Shown here: positions 46,408 to 55,756 of the stretch, in pieces
Layout of the letters: each line of letters starts with the position of its first letter
Position numbering within the stretch: position 1 is the first letter of the stretch
From: CAWEBF01 sp963807235
Lineage (GTDB): Bacteria > Acidobacteriota > Vicinamibacteria > Vicinamibacterales > UBA2999
Length of the DNA: 64,000 nucleotides
Direction of reading: 5' to 3'
Assembly: GCA_963807235.1 (NCBI GenBank)
Contig: CAWEBF010000004.1
Location: forward strand, 177,129-241,128
Position numbers and translations under genes: made by a program
The notes under the pieces: generated by a model
What the model was told of the DNA's origin: nothing
Database searches by the model: none
The model's input: the letters and a program-made list of their open reading frames with translations, nothing else

Positions 46408-47358
46408 TTACGGGCCTTCGATCGAGGCGTCGGCGAGACGCCTCGTTTCCTCCGCGCTCAAGGCCAGCGTGGCCGCCGGCATCAGCTCCTGCAGCTGGTT
46501 GACGGTTCGCGCACTGGCGATGGGCGCGGCGACCGTCGGCTGCGCCAGTAGCCACGCGAGCGACACGGCCGCGACGGTGGTGCGGTGGGCGGCCGCGATC
46601 TCGTCCAGGGCGGCCAGCAGGCGCACGCCCCGCTGGTCGAGATAGGACTTGGCCGAATCGGCCCTGGCGCTCGCAACAGGGACACCGGGCCGGTACTTGC
46701 CGGCCAGGAAGCCTTGCGCCAGCGCGAAGTACGGCAGACAGGCCACCGATTCCCGCGCACAGAGTGCCGCCAGTTCCGCCTCGTACTCGTTCCGGTGCAC
46801 GAGGTTGTAGTGCGGCTGCAGAGCCACGAAGCGGGAGAGACCCGCTCGGGACGAGATCTCGAGCGCCTCCGACAGCCGGGGCGCCGTGTAGTTGGATGCC
46901 GCGATATGACGCACCTTGCCCTCGCGAACGAGGGCGTCGAAGGCGCGCAGGGTCTCCTCGAGCGGCGTCTTCGGATCGTCCTTGTGCGCGTAGTAGAGGT
47001 CGATTCGATCGACGCCGAGCCGGCGGAGCGACGCCTCGGCCGCTCGCCGAAGCGTAGCTGGCGCCAGCCCGTCGAGTCCGTTCAGCAAGCCCACTTTGGT
47101 CGCGACGATGATCGTGTGCCGCAACCCGCGCGAGCTCATCCATCGGCCGATGATCGCCTCCGACTCGCCCCCCGCGTGTCCAGGCACCCAGGACGAGTAC
47201 ACGTCGGCGGTGTCGATGAAGTTGCCCCCGGCCGACGCGTAGGCATCGAGGACGGCGAAGGATTCCGCCTCGTCCGACGTCCAGCCGAAGACGTTGCCGC
47301 CGAGACACAGAGGGAAGATGTCGAGGTCGGTGTGCGGAAGTCGTCGCATCGGTGCCAT
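46408..47358 (-). CDS. Aldo/keto reductase
   Basis: 316-residue TIM-barrel NAD(P)H-dependent oxidoreductase. Catalytic tetrad: Asp and Tyr in FIDTADVYS, Lys in VATKVG, His in LYYAHKDD. The NADP-binding C-terminus has PIASARTVNQLQELM. Strand order and length match the family. Cytoplasmic. Divergent from the DUF6152 gene at 47419 (60-base gap) and convergent with 45985. Reduces carbonyl substrates; which one is unknown. Confidence 0.92.
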   Translation of the reverse strand: MAPMRRLPHTDLDIFPLCLGGNVFGWTSDEAESFAVLDAYASAGGNFIDTADVYSSWVPGHAGGESEAIIGRWMSSRGLRHTIIVATKVGLLNGLDGLAPATLRRAAEASLRRLGVDRIDLYYAHKDDPKTPLEETLRAFDALVREGKVRHIAASNYTAPRLSEALEISSRAGLSRFVALQPHYNLVHRNEYEAELAALCARESVACLPYFALAQGFLAGKYRPGVPVASARADSAKSYLDQRGVRLLAALDEIAAAHRTTVAAVSLAWLLAQPTVAAPIASARTVNQLQELMPAATLALSAEETRRLADASIEGP

Positions 47359-47418
47359 GAACGGATAAGAATACGACAGTGCGTTTCGTCCTAGAATCCG
47401 ACACAGGAGGAGCCACGA

Positions 47419-47796
47419 ATGAGAGTCTCAGCCGTGCAGGCATTGGTCGTTCTCGCGCTCGTCTCCACAACACAGCCGTTGACGGCGCATCACCTGTGGC
47501 CCGTGAGCCGTTCTGAGCTCGTCACGGTCAAGGGCACGGTGACGGGGTTCACGTGGAGCAACCCGCATCCGATGATCGCGCTCGAGGTCAAGACAGACGA
47601 CGGCAAGGTGGAAAAGTGGACGGTCGGCGGACCCGCCCTCAACCGGATGGAGGCAAACGGCTGGACCAGAACGACGGTCAAACCCGGCGACGTGATCACG
47701 GGCATCGGCTATCAGTTCACCGACGGCCAGAAGATCATCAGGCTCGAGCGGGTGCTGCTGCCCGACGGCAAGGAGATGCGCGTCTACGGCGGCTAG
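47419..47796 (+). CDS. DUF6152 family exported protein (second copy)
   Basis: 125 residues with signal peptide (ALVVLALVSTTQPLTA), then HHLWPVSRSELVTVKGTVTG, WSNPHPMIALEVKTDDG, WTVGGPALNRMEANGW and VLLPDGKEMRVYGG. It is related to the protein at 45985 (SNPHP versus INPHS block and the same W-x-GG strand). AGGAGGAG precedes the ATG. It stands alone, convergent with the barrel protein at 47816 with 19 bases between them. Confidence 0.88.
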   Translation: MRVSAVQALVVLALVSTTQPLTAHHLWPVSRSELVTVKGTVTGFTWSNPHPMIALEVKTDDGKVEKWTVGGPALNRMEANGWTRTTVKPGDVITGIGYQFTDGQKIIRLERVLLPDGKEMRVYGG

Positions 47797-47815
47797 ACGG
47801 ACAAGCCGCCGCAGA

Positions 47816-49015
47816 TTAGAACCTGACCCGCGCACCGATGAGGAACGGCAGCGACCAGCGCTCGCTCTCGGTGTTGATGTCGCGCAAGCCCTCTTCGACC
47901 AGCCAATCGACGTCCGACAGTCCGCCCAAGAATCGGAATTGGACCTCTCCCAGCAGCTCGATCGGGCCCAGAGCGACAACCACACCGCCGGTGGGACCGA
48001 CACTGAAGGCCCACGACTTCTCGAACATCTTCTGGTCCTGTGCCGCGTACCCGGGCAGGAGATTCGGCGGAACATCGACGAACTCGGCCCGGATGTCGCC
48101 GTTCCGGTTGGCGCCCACGAGGTAGCCGACGAACGGCGAAACCCGGGCGCGCGAGAAGAAGAACCGCTGGCCGCCTTCGATGCCCCAGTAGCTGTAGTCG
48201 TCGAATGTCACGAACACCGGCACGTTGGCCGCCCCCACTGTGCCAAGTTGCACCGTCTCCGAACCGCTTCGGGAGTGCGCCACGTTGAACACGACTTCGG
48301 CACGCGCGCTCGTTCTGTAGGAGTAGGCGAACTTGAAGAGTTCCATCCGGCCATAGACATCGTCGTAGCTCGTCTCGTTCAGCCTGATCGGCACGCCACT
48401 GACGGTCTGTCCTGAGGCCTCCTGGACGATGTGGCCGGAAAACTGGTTGTCGACTCCCCACTGGAAGCCGACGGTCGAACGGTGCGCCGTCCAATCGTCC
48501 ACCGGGCCGGCGACAAACTGCATGGTCTCGTTCCAGCTGATGTCCACGCGGTCACCGACCGAAATCGTGCGCAGCAGGTCGACGTTGCCCTGGACGAGGC
48601 GCCTGGGGTGGCTGCGGCCCCGTAAACCCTCGAAGGTCACGGTGCGCGCCCCGACATCGACGCTGCCGACCGTCACCGTCGCCGTGCGGATGTTCGTGGT
48701 GCGATCGACAGTGTCGACTTCGGGCTCACCGGCCGCCTTGCGGCGAATACCGATGGCGTCGGTGTAGATCACGGTGAGCACCTGGCCGACACGGAGGGCG
48801 TCGACCTGCGCTTGGGGCACGGTCGTGGGCACTTCCCAGGTGGCGAGAAATCCGTCGGGACCCTGCGTCGTGACGATGCGCTTGGGCGCATTGACGTCCG
48901 TGATCGTCCCCGTATAAGTGATCGATTCCGTTTGCGTGAGCTGTCCGGCCGGCTGCGCATATGCCACTCCGGCCCACGCCACGACGGCGAAGACGACACC
49001 AACTAATATCTGCAT
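47816..49015 (-). CDS. Outer-membrane protein with N-terminal beta domain
   Basis: 399 residues. Signal peptide MQILVGVVFAVVAWAGVAYA. The N-terminal part (about 30-200) is a small beta domain of unknown type (ITYTGTITDVNAPKRIVT, GQVLTVIYTDAIGIRRKA, FVAGPVDDWTAH). The C-terminal part (about 205-399) is an Opa/OmpW-like barrel (LFKFAYSYRTSARAEVVFNV, FVTFDDYSYWGIEGGQRFFF, VSPFVGYLVGAN) ending in VRF, the outer-membrane sorting signature. Function unknown; faces the divergent secreted gene at 49233. Confidence 0.75.
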   Translation of the reverse strand: MQILVGVVFAVVAWAGVAYAQPAGQLTQTESITYTGTITDVNAPKRIVTTQGPDGFLATWEVPTTVPQAQVDALRVGQVLTVIYTDAIGIRRKAAGEPEVDTVDRTTNIRTATVTVGSVDVGARTVTFEGLRGRSHPRRLVQGNVDLLRTISVGDRVDISWNETMQFVAGPVDDWTAHRSTVGFQWGVDNQFSGHIVQEASGQTVSGVPIRLNETSYDDVYGRMELFKFAYSYRTSARAEVVFNVAHSRSGSETVQLGTVGAANVPVFVTFDDYSYWGIEGGQRFFFSRARVSPFVGYLVGANRNGDIRAEFVDVPPNLLPGYAAQDQKMFEKSWAFSVGPTGGVVVALGPIELLGEVQFRFLGGLSDVDWLVEEGLRDINTESERWSLPFLIGARVRF

Positions 49016-49232
49016 TCGCTGCCTCGCTTCTCGAACGCGCTCCCATCCGTCGGGATCCCGGTCGCTGCCGACCCATCGTGGGGTTGATCACCAAATACCG
49101 TCACGGTCACCGAAGACTCGACACGATTCCGCGAGGAGACTCCGTGAATCCGGACTCCCGCCACCTCTCTGAGGCAAGGATCGCGCCGACCTGACGCTTC
49201 GTGGCACAATCCGCTCGCGAAAGGGGCGTCCC

Positions 49233-50315
49233 ATGAAAGCAGGTCTCGTCGCCGTACTCGTCGTCGCCGCGAGCGGCGCGCTCGCGGCTCAGTGGCTCGG
49301 GCAGCCGACCGCGGGAATTCCCCGCACGCCTGACGGCAAGCCGAATCTGACGGCGCCCCCGCCGCGGGCGCCGGGCGGCACACCCGATCTCTCGGGGTTG
49401 TGGACCAAGACGTCGCCGAAGTACGCGCGCAACATCGTTGCGGATCTCAAACCCGAAGATCTCCGGCCGGCGACGCGTGAGGCGGTGGCCCGCCACCGCG
49501 AGGATCTGGGCAAGGACGGCATGCAGGTGCGCTGCCTGCCGCTGGGCCCGGCCTACGCCACCTCAGGCGACAGCACCGGGTCGGAGATGATGCGGATCGT
49601 CCAGACGCCGCAGGTCATCGTGATGCTGAACCCGGATCTGACGTATCGCCAGATCTGGATGGACGGCCGCGCGCTGGAGGCGAACCCGAACCCGTCGTGG
49701 ATGGGCTACTCCGTCGGGCGCTGGGAGGGCGACACGCTGGTGGTCGAAAGCTCCGGTTTTCACCCCGGCACCTGGCTGGATCGGGACGGCCATCCCCACA
49801 CCGACCAGCTGCGCCTCACCGAGCGCTACCGCCGCCCCAGCTTCGGGAAGCTGGAAACCGAGGTCACCTTCACCGATCCCGGCGCATACGCACGGCCGTG
49901 GACCGTAAAGGTCGTCTCCGAGTACGCCGCCGACACCGAAATGCTGGAGTGGGTGTGCAACGAGGGCGCGGGCCGCAGCCTGGTGCACTGGGTGGGCAAG
50001 GCCTCGGACGAACGCCGGAACGAGGTGAAGGTGGCGCCGGCGGTCCTGGCGCGCTACATCGGCACCTACGACGAGCAGGCCCCGTTCTGGAGGAGCGTGC
50101 AAGTCTCTGGGGCGCCTCAAACCTCTGGGCGCACCGTGCAGATCACCGTGGAGGACGGCAGGCTGGTGGGCAACATGGACGAACGCGGCAAGCAGGAGCT
50201 GATCGCGGCGTCCGATACCGAGTTCAGCGGTCTCTACGGACTCGGCGTCCAGTTCTTCGACGGCGGCCTGTTCGTGAAGCACGTCTCCGGGAACTACCGC
50301 TTCGCCCGCCGGTGA
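49233..50315 (+). CDS. Secreted protein of the GRWEGD family
   Basis: 360 residues. Signal peptide MKAGLVAVLVVAASGALAAQ, Pro-rich spacer (GIPRTPDGKPNLTAPPP), then GTPDLSGLW, VRCLPLGPAYATSGD, IVQTPQVIVMLNPDLTYRQIW, MDGRALEANPNPSWMG and SVGRWEGDTLVVESSGFH. Homologous to the protein at 4200 and to the C-terminal half of 44222. The last about 80 residues add a beta domain (VQVSGAPQTSGRTVQITVED). Extracytoplasmic, no catalytic residues recognised. Single-gene unit with a strong hairpin after it. Confidence 0.85.
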   Translation: MKAGLVAVLVVAASGALAAQWLGQPTAGIPRTPDGKPNLTAPPPRAPGGTPDLSGLWTKTSPKYARNIVADLKPEDLRPATREAVARHREDLGKDGMQVRCLPLGPAYATSGDSTGSEMMRIVQTPQVIVMLNPDLTYRQIWMDGRALEANPNPSWMGYSVGRWEGDTLVVESSGFHPGTWLDRDGHPHTDQLRLTERYRRPSFGKLETEVTFTDPGAYARPWTVKVVSEYAADTEMLEWVCNEGAGRSLVHWVGKASDERRNEVKVAPAVLARYIGTYDEQAPFWRSVQVSGAPQTSGRTVQITVEDGRLVGNMDERGKQELIAASDTEFSGLYGLGVQFFDGGLFVKHVSGNYRFARR

Positions 50316-50346
50316 CGCGCCGAATCTGACCGCCCCCGGCGTACAA

Positions 50347-50389
50347 GACAAAGGCGACAAAGAGGAGATGCCTCCTTGTCGCCTTGTCG
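50347..50389. terminator. Long stem-loop between convergent genes
   Basis: AAGGCGACAA at 50351-50360 pairs perfectly with TTGTCGCCTT at 50376-50385. An inner GAGG/CCTC stem and an outer GACA/TGTC extension with one bulge continue the helix. It lies between the ends of the + gene at 50315 and the - gene at 50415, so it could terminate both. There is no T-run, so an intrinsic terminator is plausible but not certain. Confidence 0.5.
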
Positions 50390-50414
50390 TGCGCTTGCGC
50401 GCCAGACTTGAGTC

Positions 50415-51059
50415 TTAGAGCTTGCGACGGCGACGAGCCGCGACGCCCACGAGCCCGAGGCCAAGGAGCACCATCGACACCGGCTCCGGGACGTTCACCT
50501 GGCTGTATTCGATGTCCTGGATGCCGAAGAAGTTGCCGTCCAGCTCGATCCGGCCGATGTGCTCACCCGCCGTGGCCTGAACTCCCCACAGGGAGAAGGG
50601 TGCCCGAGCGAGTTGTTGAAGGTGGCGAGCAGCCCTCCGTTCTCGTCGTACACGCGGATGAACTCCACCGGGCCGTTGAACTCGACCAGGCCGAAGCCGA
50701 CCGTGGACACCCAGTTGCCGTTGAAGTCGACGTTCAGGATCCCGTCCCACGTGCCGAACGGACCGATCTCCCCGATTAGCGTCGAAGTTCACGTTGGGCG
50801 AATTGGGGCCGCCGAAGATGCCGGTGCTGGTCGAAAACGTGACATCGGTGGAATAGCTGCCGCCATCGTTGCTGCTGGCACCGGAGAAGCTGAGGTGCGT
50901 ATACCCTCCGCCGAGCGCGGCGTTGAAGCCCGCATTGACGGTATCCGAGTTGTGGGTAAAGCCGCCCATCGCCTGGGTATAGGTGACCAGCGCCGCCGAC
51001 GCCGGGACGGAACCGCACAACAGGACTGCCAGCGCGCTGGCAACCAAAGAAAGACGCAT
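50415..51059 (-). CDS. PEP-CTERM surface protein (frameshifted)
   Basis: About 214 residues. GGGAGG before ATG 51059; signal peptide LSLVASALAVLLCGSVPASA. The body is beta-rich (TYTQAMGGFTHNSDTVNAGF, YDENGGLLATFNNS). The C-terminus is a textbook PEP-CTERM sorting signal: VPEP, a hydrophobic helix (VSMVLLGLGLVGVA), then RRRRKL. The middle runs in two other frames; shifts near 50765-50775 and near 50600 restore FDA-IGEIGPFGTW and NNSLGAPFSLWGVQ. Such proteins are processed by an exosortase and exported to the envelope or exopolymer. No exosortase gene is in the window. Confidence 0.85.
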   Translation of the reverse strand: MRLSLVASALAVLLCGSVPASAALVTYTQAMGGFTHNSDTVNAGFNAALGGGYTHLSFSGASSNDGGSYSTDVTFSTSTGIFGGPNSPNVNFDANRGDRSVRHVGRDPERRLQRQLGVHGRLRPGRVQRPGGVHPRVRRERRAARHLQQLARAPFSLWGVQATAGEHIGRIELDGNFFGIQDIEYSQVNVPEPVSMVLLGLGLVGVAARRRRKL

Positions 51060-51303
51060 AGACGTAACCTCCCGCAATCTGAATTCGATCGGCGCCGATC
51101 GATGAATCCGATCGACTGACGGGTAGCGAATAGCACGTCTGTTGCCAACGCCCGAGCTGCTGCCGGAAGCTCCGTGCAAATACTTCTCCTGAAGACACTT
51201 ATAGGAATGTGTCGAAGCTGGAGATTAGGGGAAATTCGCCGAAAAAATCCTCGCTCAGGACGACTAATGGGCTCCGGGAGAAGGGCTATCAGGACTATTG
51301 CTC

Positions 51304-52905
51304 TTACAGCCTCCCAGCAAACGGGGAGGCCGCGTGCACCGCTTTCCCGGCAACGAGCGTCAGCACCGACCCTATCTTCCGAATTGTCTGCTCGGGCACG
51401 GTCAGGTAATCGTGACTGAGCACCACGAGGTCGGCGTACTTGCCCTCGACGAACGATCCCAGGTGGTGGTCGTCGAAGGAAAACCACGCGGCGCCCTCCG
51501 TGTACATGCGAAGGGCTTCCAGCCGCGAAATCTGCTGGCCGTCGTTGGTCAGCACGCCAGCCAGATTCCTTCCCGTCGTCATGTAGAACAGCGAGAGCCA
51601 CGGGTCGAGGGCCGACACGTTCGTTGAATCCGTGCCGACGCCCGCGCGGATTCCCGAGTCGACGATCCGGCGAAACGGCGGGCCTCCAGCCGCTGACATG
51701 TACGTCCACGTCTGAGCGCTGGCGCCAGCACCGAGAGCCTTCAGCGTCTGCAGTCGCGCGTCATCGATGCTTTGGAGGTGAATGATCGACCACCGAAGGC
51801 GGTCGATCGGATGGTCGCGCGCGATCGATTGGAACGCGTTCAGATGGAAGTCGTTTTCCTTGATCGTGATGGAGTGCTGCTGGAGAAGCCACCCGTGTTT
51901 CGCGATCATGCGGGCCGTCGGTTCGAACTGCGGCGACATCGTGTCGGTTCCGCCGATCCGTTCCCCGAAGCCAGCCACCCTGAACAGATCGTCGCCGACG
52001 GCGCGGCCACCCTGACTGAAGTTGTTCAGAACGCGCGTCTCGACCTCCTGTGGTGAATCGGCAGGAAACAGCGGCCGCATGCGGACCGTAAGCCGGTTCT
52101 GCCGCCAGAGTGTCAGCGCCAGTTCCTGATCGGCGAGGTTGCCGGCGTTGATCACGCCGGTCAGGCCCAGACTGCTGGCATGCGCATTCAGGTCCGCGGT
52201 ACCCCGCAGCTTGTCGTCGGGCGTCTGAACGGACTGCAGTGCGGCAACGGCGGCCTGTGCCGAAGCCACCACCCCGCTCGCTTCGTCGACCATGACGCCC
52301 TTGCCGTTGAGGAACGCCAGGCCCAGGGAGTTCGTGATTGCGCCGGTCGCTCCGCCCGTGCCCGAAATGTAAACGCCGTGTTTGGGGGCGGCCGCATCGA
52401 GCTCTGCTCTGGTCGGTCGTCGGCCTTCGACAAACTGCGTGTGGTTCCATCCGCCGATGCACGTGATGAAGGCGCCCTGAGGCACCGACTCGGCGCGTCG
52501 CGCAATCGCCTCCTGCAGCTCTTGAATCGAGAACGCTCTCTCGATGCCACGCGCCTCGTTGCCGGGGTTCACTCCGGCCCGCGTGTAGTGCACGTGCGCA
52601 TCGAAGAGACCGGGAATCACCGTCCGGCCTCCGAGATCGATTCTGCGAGCGTCGGGGCCGAGCTGAACCGCCTCTCCGACGTCGACGATGCGGCCGTTCC
52701 TGATCGTCAAGGCCGACGCAACCACGCCTCGGCCATCGACGAATCGGCCGTTCACGAGCGCGAGATCGCCGGACCGGTCAGCCTGCGCAGCCTGGGCTGC
52801 GGCCCGGCCCGAGAAGGGGTCTGCCGCGATCGCCGCCGCCCCGGCCGCCGCACGAACGAGCAGCTCTCGTCGCGACAAATTCCCGCCCAGTCCGCGATCG
52901 TTCAT
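51304..52905 (-). CDS. YtcJ-type amidohydrolase, exported
   Basis: 533-residue metal-dependent amidohydrolase. A twin-arginine-type signal (LSRRELLVRAAAGAAAIAA) leads to the composite domain: LALVNGRFVDG, GRTVIPGLFDAHVHYTRAG (metal HxH), IGGWNHTQF, a later HLQSIDD and GVGTDSTNVSALDPWLSLF (catalytic Asp region), and KYADLVVLSHD. The family hydrolyses C-N bonds in cyclic or aryl amides, with broad substrates. Start taken at ATG 52905 because it precedes the signal; upstream in-frame sequence is Arg/Glu-rich and unconvincing. Divergent from the kinase gene. Confidence 0.9.
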   Translation of the reverse strand: MNDRGLGGNLSRRELLVRAAAGAAAIAADPFSGRAAAQAAQADRSGDLALVNGRFVDGRGVVASALTIRNGRIVDVGEAVQLGPDARRIDLGGRTVIPGLFDAHVHYTRAGVNPGNEARGIERAFSIQELQEAIARRAESVPQGAFITCIGGWNHTQFVEGRRPTRAELDAAAPKHGVYISGTGGATGAITNSLGLAFLNGKGVMVDEASGVVASAQAAVAALQSVQTPDDKLRGTADLNAHASSLGLTGVINAGNLADQELALTLWRQNRLTVRMRPLFPADSPQEVETRVLNNFSQGGRAVGDDLFRVAGFGERIGGTDTMSPQFEPTARMIAKHGWLLQQHSITIKENDFHLNAFQSIARDHPIDRLRWSIIHLQSIDDARLQTLKALGAGASAQTWTYMSAAGGPPFRRIVDSGIRAGVGTDSTNVSALDPWLSLFYMTTGRNLAGVLTNDGQQISRLEALRMYTEGAAWFSFDDHHLGSFVEGKYADLVVLSHDYLTVPEQTIRKIGSVLTLVAGKAVHAASPFAGRL

Positions 52906-53022
52906 TAGCGTCCTCGCTCGCTCGGATTCTAGCTCGGCCCTACCGGGCTCGAGGTTAGACTCGAACCGCAAGACCACGCCGGCTCACGCCCGTTCCCTGG
53001 CGCAACTTAAGAGGCTTCCCTG

Positions 53023-55308
53023 GTGAGTGATTCGCCCGATTCGCGCCCGCATGAGGTCACCGAGCCTGCCCTCGGTGTCCCAGGCACACCGCCGCGCATT
53101 GGGCGATACCGCATAACCGACACGCTGGGTGAAGGTGGCATGGGCGTGGTCTACGCCGCCGTTGATGAGCAGTTGGAGCGGCCCCTCGCTGTGAAAGTGC
53201 TCCGACGCGAGAGCGCGGCGGATCCCGTCGCACGCGAGCGCTTCTGGCGCGAAGCCCGCCTTGCGGCCAGCGTCAATCATCCGCACATCTGTCAGCTGTA
53301 CGAGATCGGGGAGTCCGAGGGGCAGCTGTTCATGGCGATGGAGCGGCTGGACGGAGAGCCGCTCGCCGCCCGTCTTGGCCGCGGCGCCATGCCGCTCCCC
53401 GATGCCGTGCAGATCGGACTCGAAGTGCTCGAGGCGCTCGAGGCGCTGCATCGTCGCGGCATCACGCACCGCGACCTGAAGCCATCGAACGTCTTTCTGA
53501 CCGCACACGGTGCGAAGGTGCTCGACTTCGGCATCTCACTGGTCCAGGCGGAAGATGCGACACGTTTGACCAGTCCTGGAGCGATGCTGGGAACCCCGAA
53601 GTACATGGCCCCCGAACAGGCGCTCGGGGAACCGGTCACTGCCAGCACGGACCTGTTCGCCGTCGGCGCGATTCTCTACGAAATGCTTGCGGGCGTCGCC
53701 GCGTTCGAAGCCGATAGCGTCCCCGCGGTGCTGCACAAAGTCCTGCATCCAGACGTGCCGACGCTCGGCGGCTCGCCCGCCGTCGCGGCGGCCGATCGGG
53801 TCATCCACCGCGCGCTCGCGCAGTCTCCTGCCCTGCGATATGCCAGTGCGGGGGCGATGGCAGACGACCTGCGGACGGCGCTGACCGCAGAGGGCCATGA
53901 AGGCAACCGCCGAGTGCGGCCGGTCACCCGGCTCATGGTGCTGCCGTTTCGACTGTTGAGACCTGACCCCGAGATCGACTTCCTGGCATTCAGCCTGGCC
54001 GATGCGGTGACCAACTCGTTGTCTCCGCTCGAGTCGCTCGTCGTTCGCTCCACGCTTGCTGCGGCCCGGTTTGCCTCGAATCCTCCGGATCTGAGCACGA
54101 TCGCCAGTGAAGCGAACGTCGACGTCGTGCTGAGCGGCACCTTGCTTCGTGCCGGCGACGTGCTGCGGATCAGCGCGCAGCTGCTGGAAGCGCCCGGCGG
54201 GACCGTTCTCTGGTCGCACGCGGCGCAGGTGGCGCTCGGAGACATCTTTCAGCTTCAGGACACGCTGGCGCGGCAGATCGTCGAATCGCTGGCGCTGCCG
54301 CTCTCGGGCCGGGAGCGTCGCGCCCTGGATCGGGACGTCCCTTCCAACGCCAGGGCGTACGAGTTCTATCTGCGCGCGAACCCACTGTTTCACGACTCCG
54401 GATCCTGGGAAGTGGCGCGCGACCTGTATCTGCAATGTCTCCAGGCCGACCCGCAGTACGCGCCTGCGTGGGCGCGGCTCGGCCGCTTGTATCACGTCAT
54501 CGGCAAGTATCGGAGCAAACCAGAAGACTATTCCAGGAGCGAGTCCGCGCTGAACCGTGCGCTCGAGCTCAATCCGGATCTCTCGATCGCCGACCGTTTC
54601 TATGCCCAGCTGGAAACCGGCGAGCTCGGCCGGGCACATGAAGCGATGGTCCGGCTCGTTCGCCGCGCGGCGTCACGCGGCAGCGACCCGGAGCTGTTTG
54701 CGGCGCTCGTGCCCGCCTGCCGGTATTGCGGGCTGCTACGGCACTCGCTCGCGGCGTACGAGCGCGCCACGCGCCTTGATCCGAACGTTCGGACGAGCGT
54801 GCAGCACACGTTCTTCATGCTTGGCGACTACCTGCGGTCTGCAGCCGAAGCCGAACGATCGTGGAGCCCGGGCAGCACGTGGAGCCTATCGCTCACGTGT
54901 GCCGGACATCCGGATGCCGGGGCGGCCGCTGAAGTCGAGATACAGCGGTATGCCAACACACCGTTTCGCGACAGGGTGTTAGGCGTGCTCGAACCCGAGC
55001 GTGCACCCCTGCGGGCGGCCGTGGACGGGCTGATCGCGTCAGGCTTCCGCGATCCCGAAGGACTCTTCTACCAGGTGATCAAGCTCGCTCACGCGGGAGA
55101 CCTCGATCGCGCGGTGGAGATCCTCTCGGACGTCGTCGACCACGGGTTCTATCCGTACCAAACGTTCAGGCGGCACGCGTGGCTGGATTCCTTGCGTGAT
55201 CGGAGGGATTTCAACGCCATTCTGGAAAAGGCCGAACGACGCCATCAGGAGGCTCGCGCCGCGTTTGTGTCGGCTGGGGGGGAGACATTGCTCGGCGTGG
55301 AAGGCTAG
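53023..55308 (+). CDS. Ser/Thr protein kinase with TolB-like and TPR regions
   Basis: 761 residues from GTG. Hanks-type kinase at about 28-290: glycine loop LGEGGMG, Lys58 (AVKVL), catalytic THRDLKPSN (Asp151), DFG at 168-170 and MAPEQ. Then, with no obvious membrane span, a TolB-N-terminal/adenylate-cyclase-linked type region (about 306-430: LMVLPFRLLRPDPEIDFLA, VDVVLSGTLLRAGDVLRI), and TPR-like helices to the end (YAPAWARLGRLYHVIGKYR, LFAALVPACRYCG). Cytoplasmic signalling protein; targets unknown. Intact. The arfB gene follows after 14 bases. Confidence 0.9.
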   Translation: MSDSPDSRPHEVTEPALGVPGTPPRIGRYRITDTLGEGGMGVVYAAVDEQLERPLAVKVLRRESAADPVARERFWREARLAASVNHPHICQLYEIGESEGQLFMAMERLDGEPLAARLGRGAMPLPDAVQIGLEVLEALEALHRRGITHRDLKPSNVFLTAHGAKVLDFGISLVQAEDATRLTSPGAMLGTPKYMAPEQALGEPVTASTDLFAVGAILYEMLAGVAAFEADSVPAVLHKVLHPDVPTLGGSPAVAAADRVIHRALAQSPALRYASAGAMADDLRTALTAEGHEGNRRVRPVTRLMVLPFRLLRPDPEIDFLAFSLADAVTNSLSPLESLVVRSTLAAARFASNPPDLSTIASEANVDVVLSGTLLRAGDVLRISAQLLEAPGGTVLWSHAAQVALGDIFQLQDTLARQIVESLALPLSGRERRALDRDVPSNARAYEFYLRANPLFHDSGSWEVARDLYLQCLQADPQYAPAWARLGRLYHVIGKYRSKPEDYSRSESALNRALELNPDLSIADRFYAQLETGELGRAHEAMVRLVRRAASRGSDPELFAALVPACRYCGLLRHSLAAYERATRLDPNVRTSVQHTFFMLGDYLRSAAEAERSWSPGSTWSLSLTCAGHPDAGAAAEVEIQRYANTPFRDRVLGVLEPERAPLRAAVDGLIASGFRDPEGLFYQVIKLAHAGDLDRAVEILSDVVDHGFYPYQTFRRHAWLDSLRDRRDFNAILEKAERRHQEARAAFVSAGGETLLGVEG

Positions 55309-55322
55309 CAGGACGATTACCG

Positions 55323-55718
55323 ATGCCTTCTCTCGACGACCTCGCGGTTCGCGAGCGCTTCGTTCGCGCGTCAGGGCCGGGCGGCCAGAACGTCAACAAG
55401 GTCGCGACCGCAGTGGAACTGCGGGTCAATCTCCGTGACTCGTCTCTGCCCGACGACGTCAAGAGCCGGCTGATCGCGTTGGCGGGGCACCGAATGACAG
55501 CCGACGGTGAACTGGTGATCGACGCCCGCGAACACCGGACGCAGTCGCAGAATCGTGAGGCCGCCCGCGCCAGACTGGCGGCTCTCCTCGAGCAGGCCAG
55601 CCGCCGGCCGAAGACACGGCGGAAGACGAAACAGTCGAAGGCGGGGATTGAGCGCCGACTGGACGCGAAGAAGCGACGGAGTGCGGCGAAGGTGAGGCGG
55701 CGTGCCACTGACGAGTGA
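55323..55718 (+). CDS. arfB: Peptidyl-tRNA hydrolase ArfB, ribosome rescue
   Basis: 131 residues. The release-factor-like core has VRASGPGGQNVNKVATAVEL, including the GGQ motif that hydrolyses peptidyl-tRNA. The Lys/Arg-rich tail (RRPKTRRKTKQSKAGIERRL, AKKRRSAAKVRRR) is the part of ArfB (YaeJ) that enters the empty mRNA channel of stalled ribosomes. Length and layout match ArfB and not a full release factor. Start ATG 55323, 14 bases after the kinase stop. Confidence 0.95.
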   Translation: MPSLDDLAVRERFVRASGPGGQNVNKVATAVELRVNLRDSSLPDDVKSRLIALAGHRMTADGELVIDAREHRTQSQNREAARARLAALLEQASRRPKTRRKTKQSKAGIERRLDAKKRRSAAKVRRRATDE

Positions 55719-55756
55719 CACGCCGTTCTGGGAACGCGGAGGCTGAAGCCTCCGCC

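Noticed and set aside
51180..51303. Relatively AT-rich gap as a possible insertion or att site
   Set aside because: No integrase, direct repeat or tRNA end seen; just a short intergenic region.
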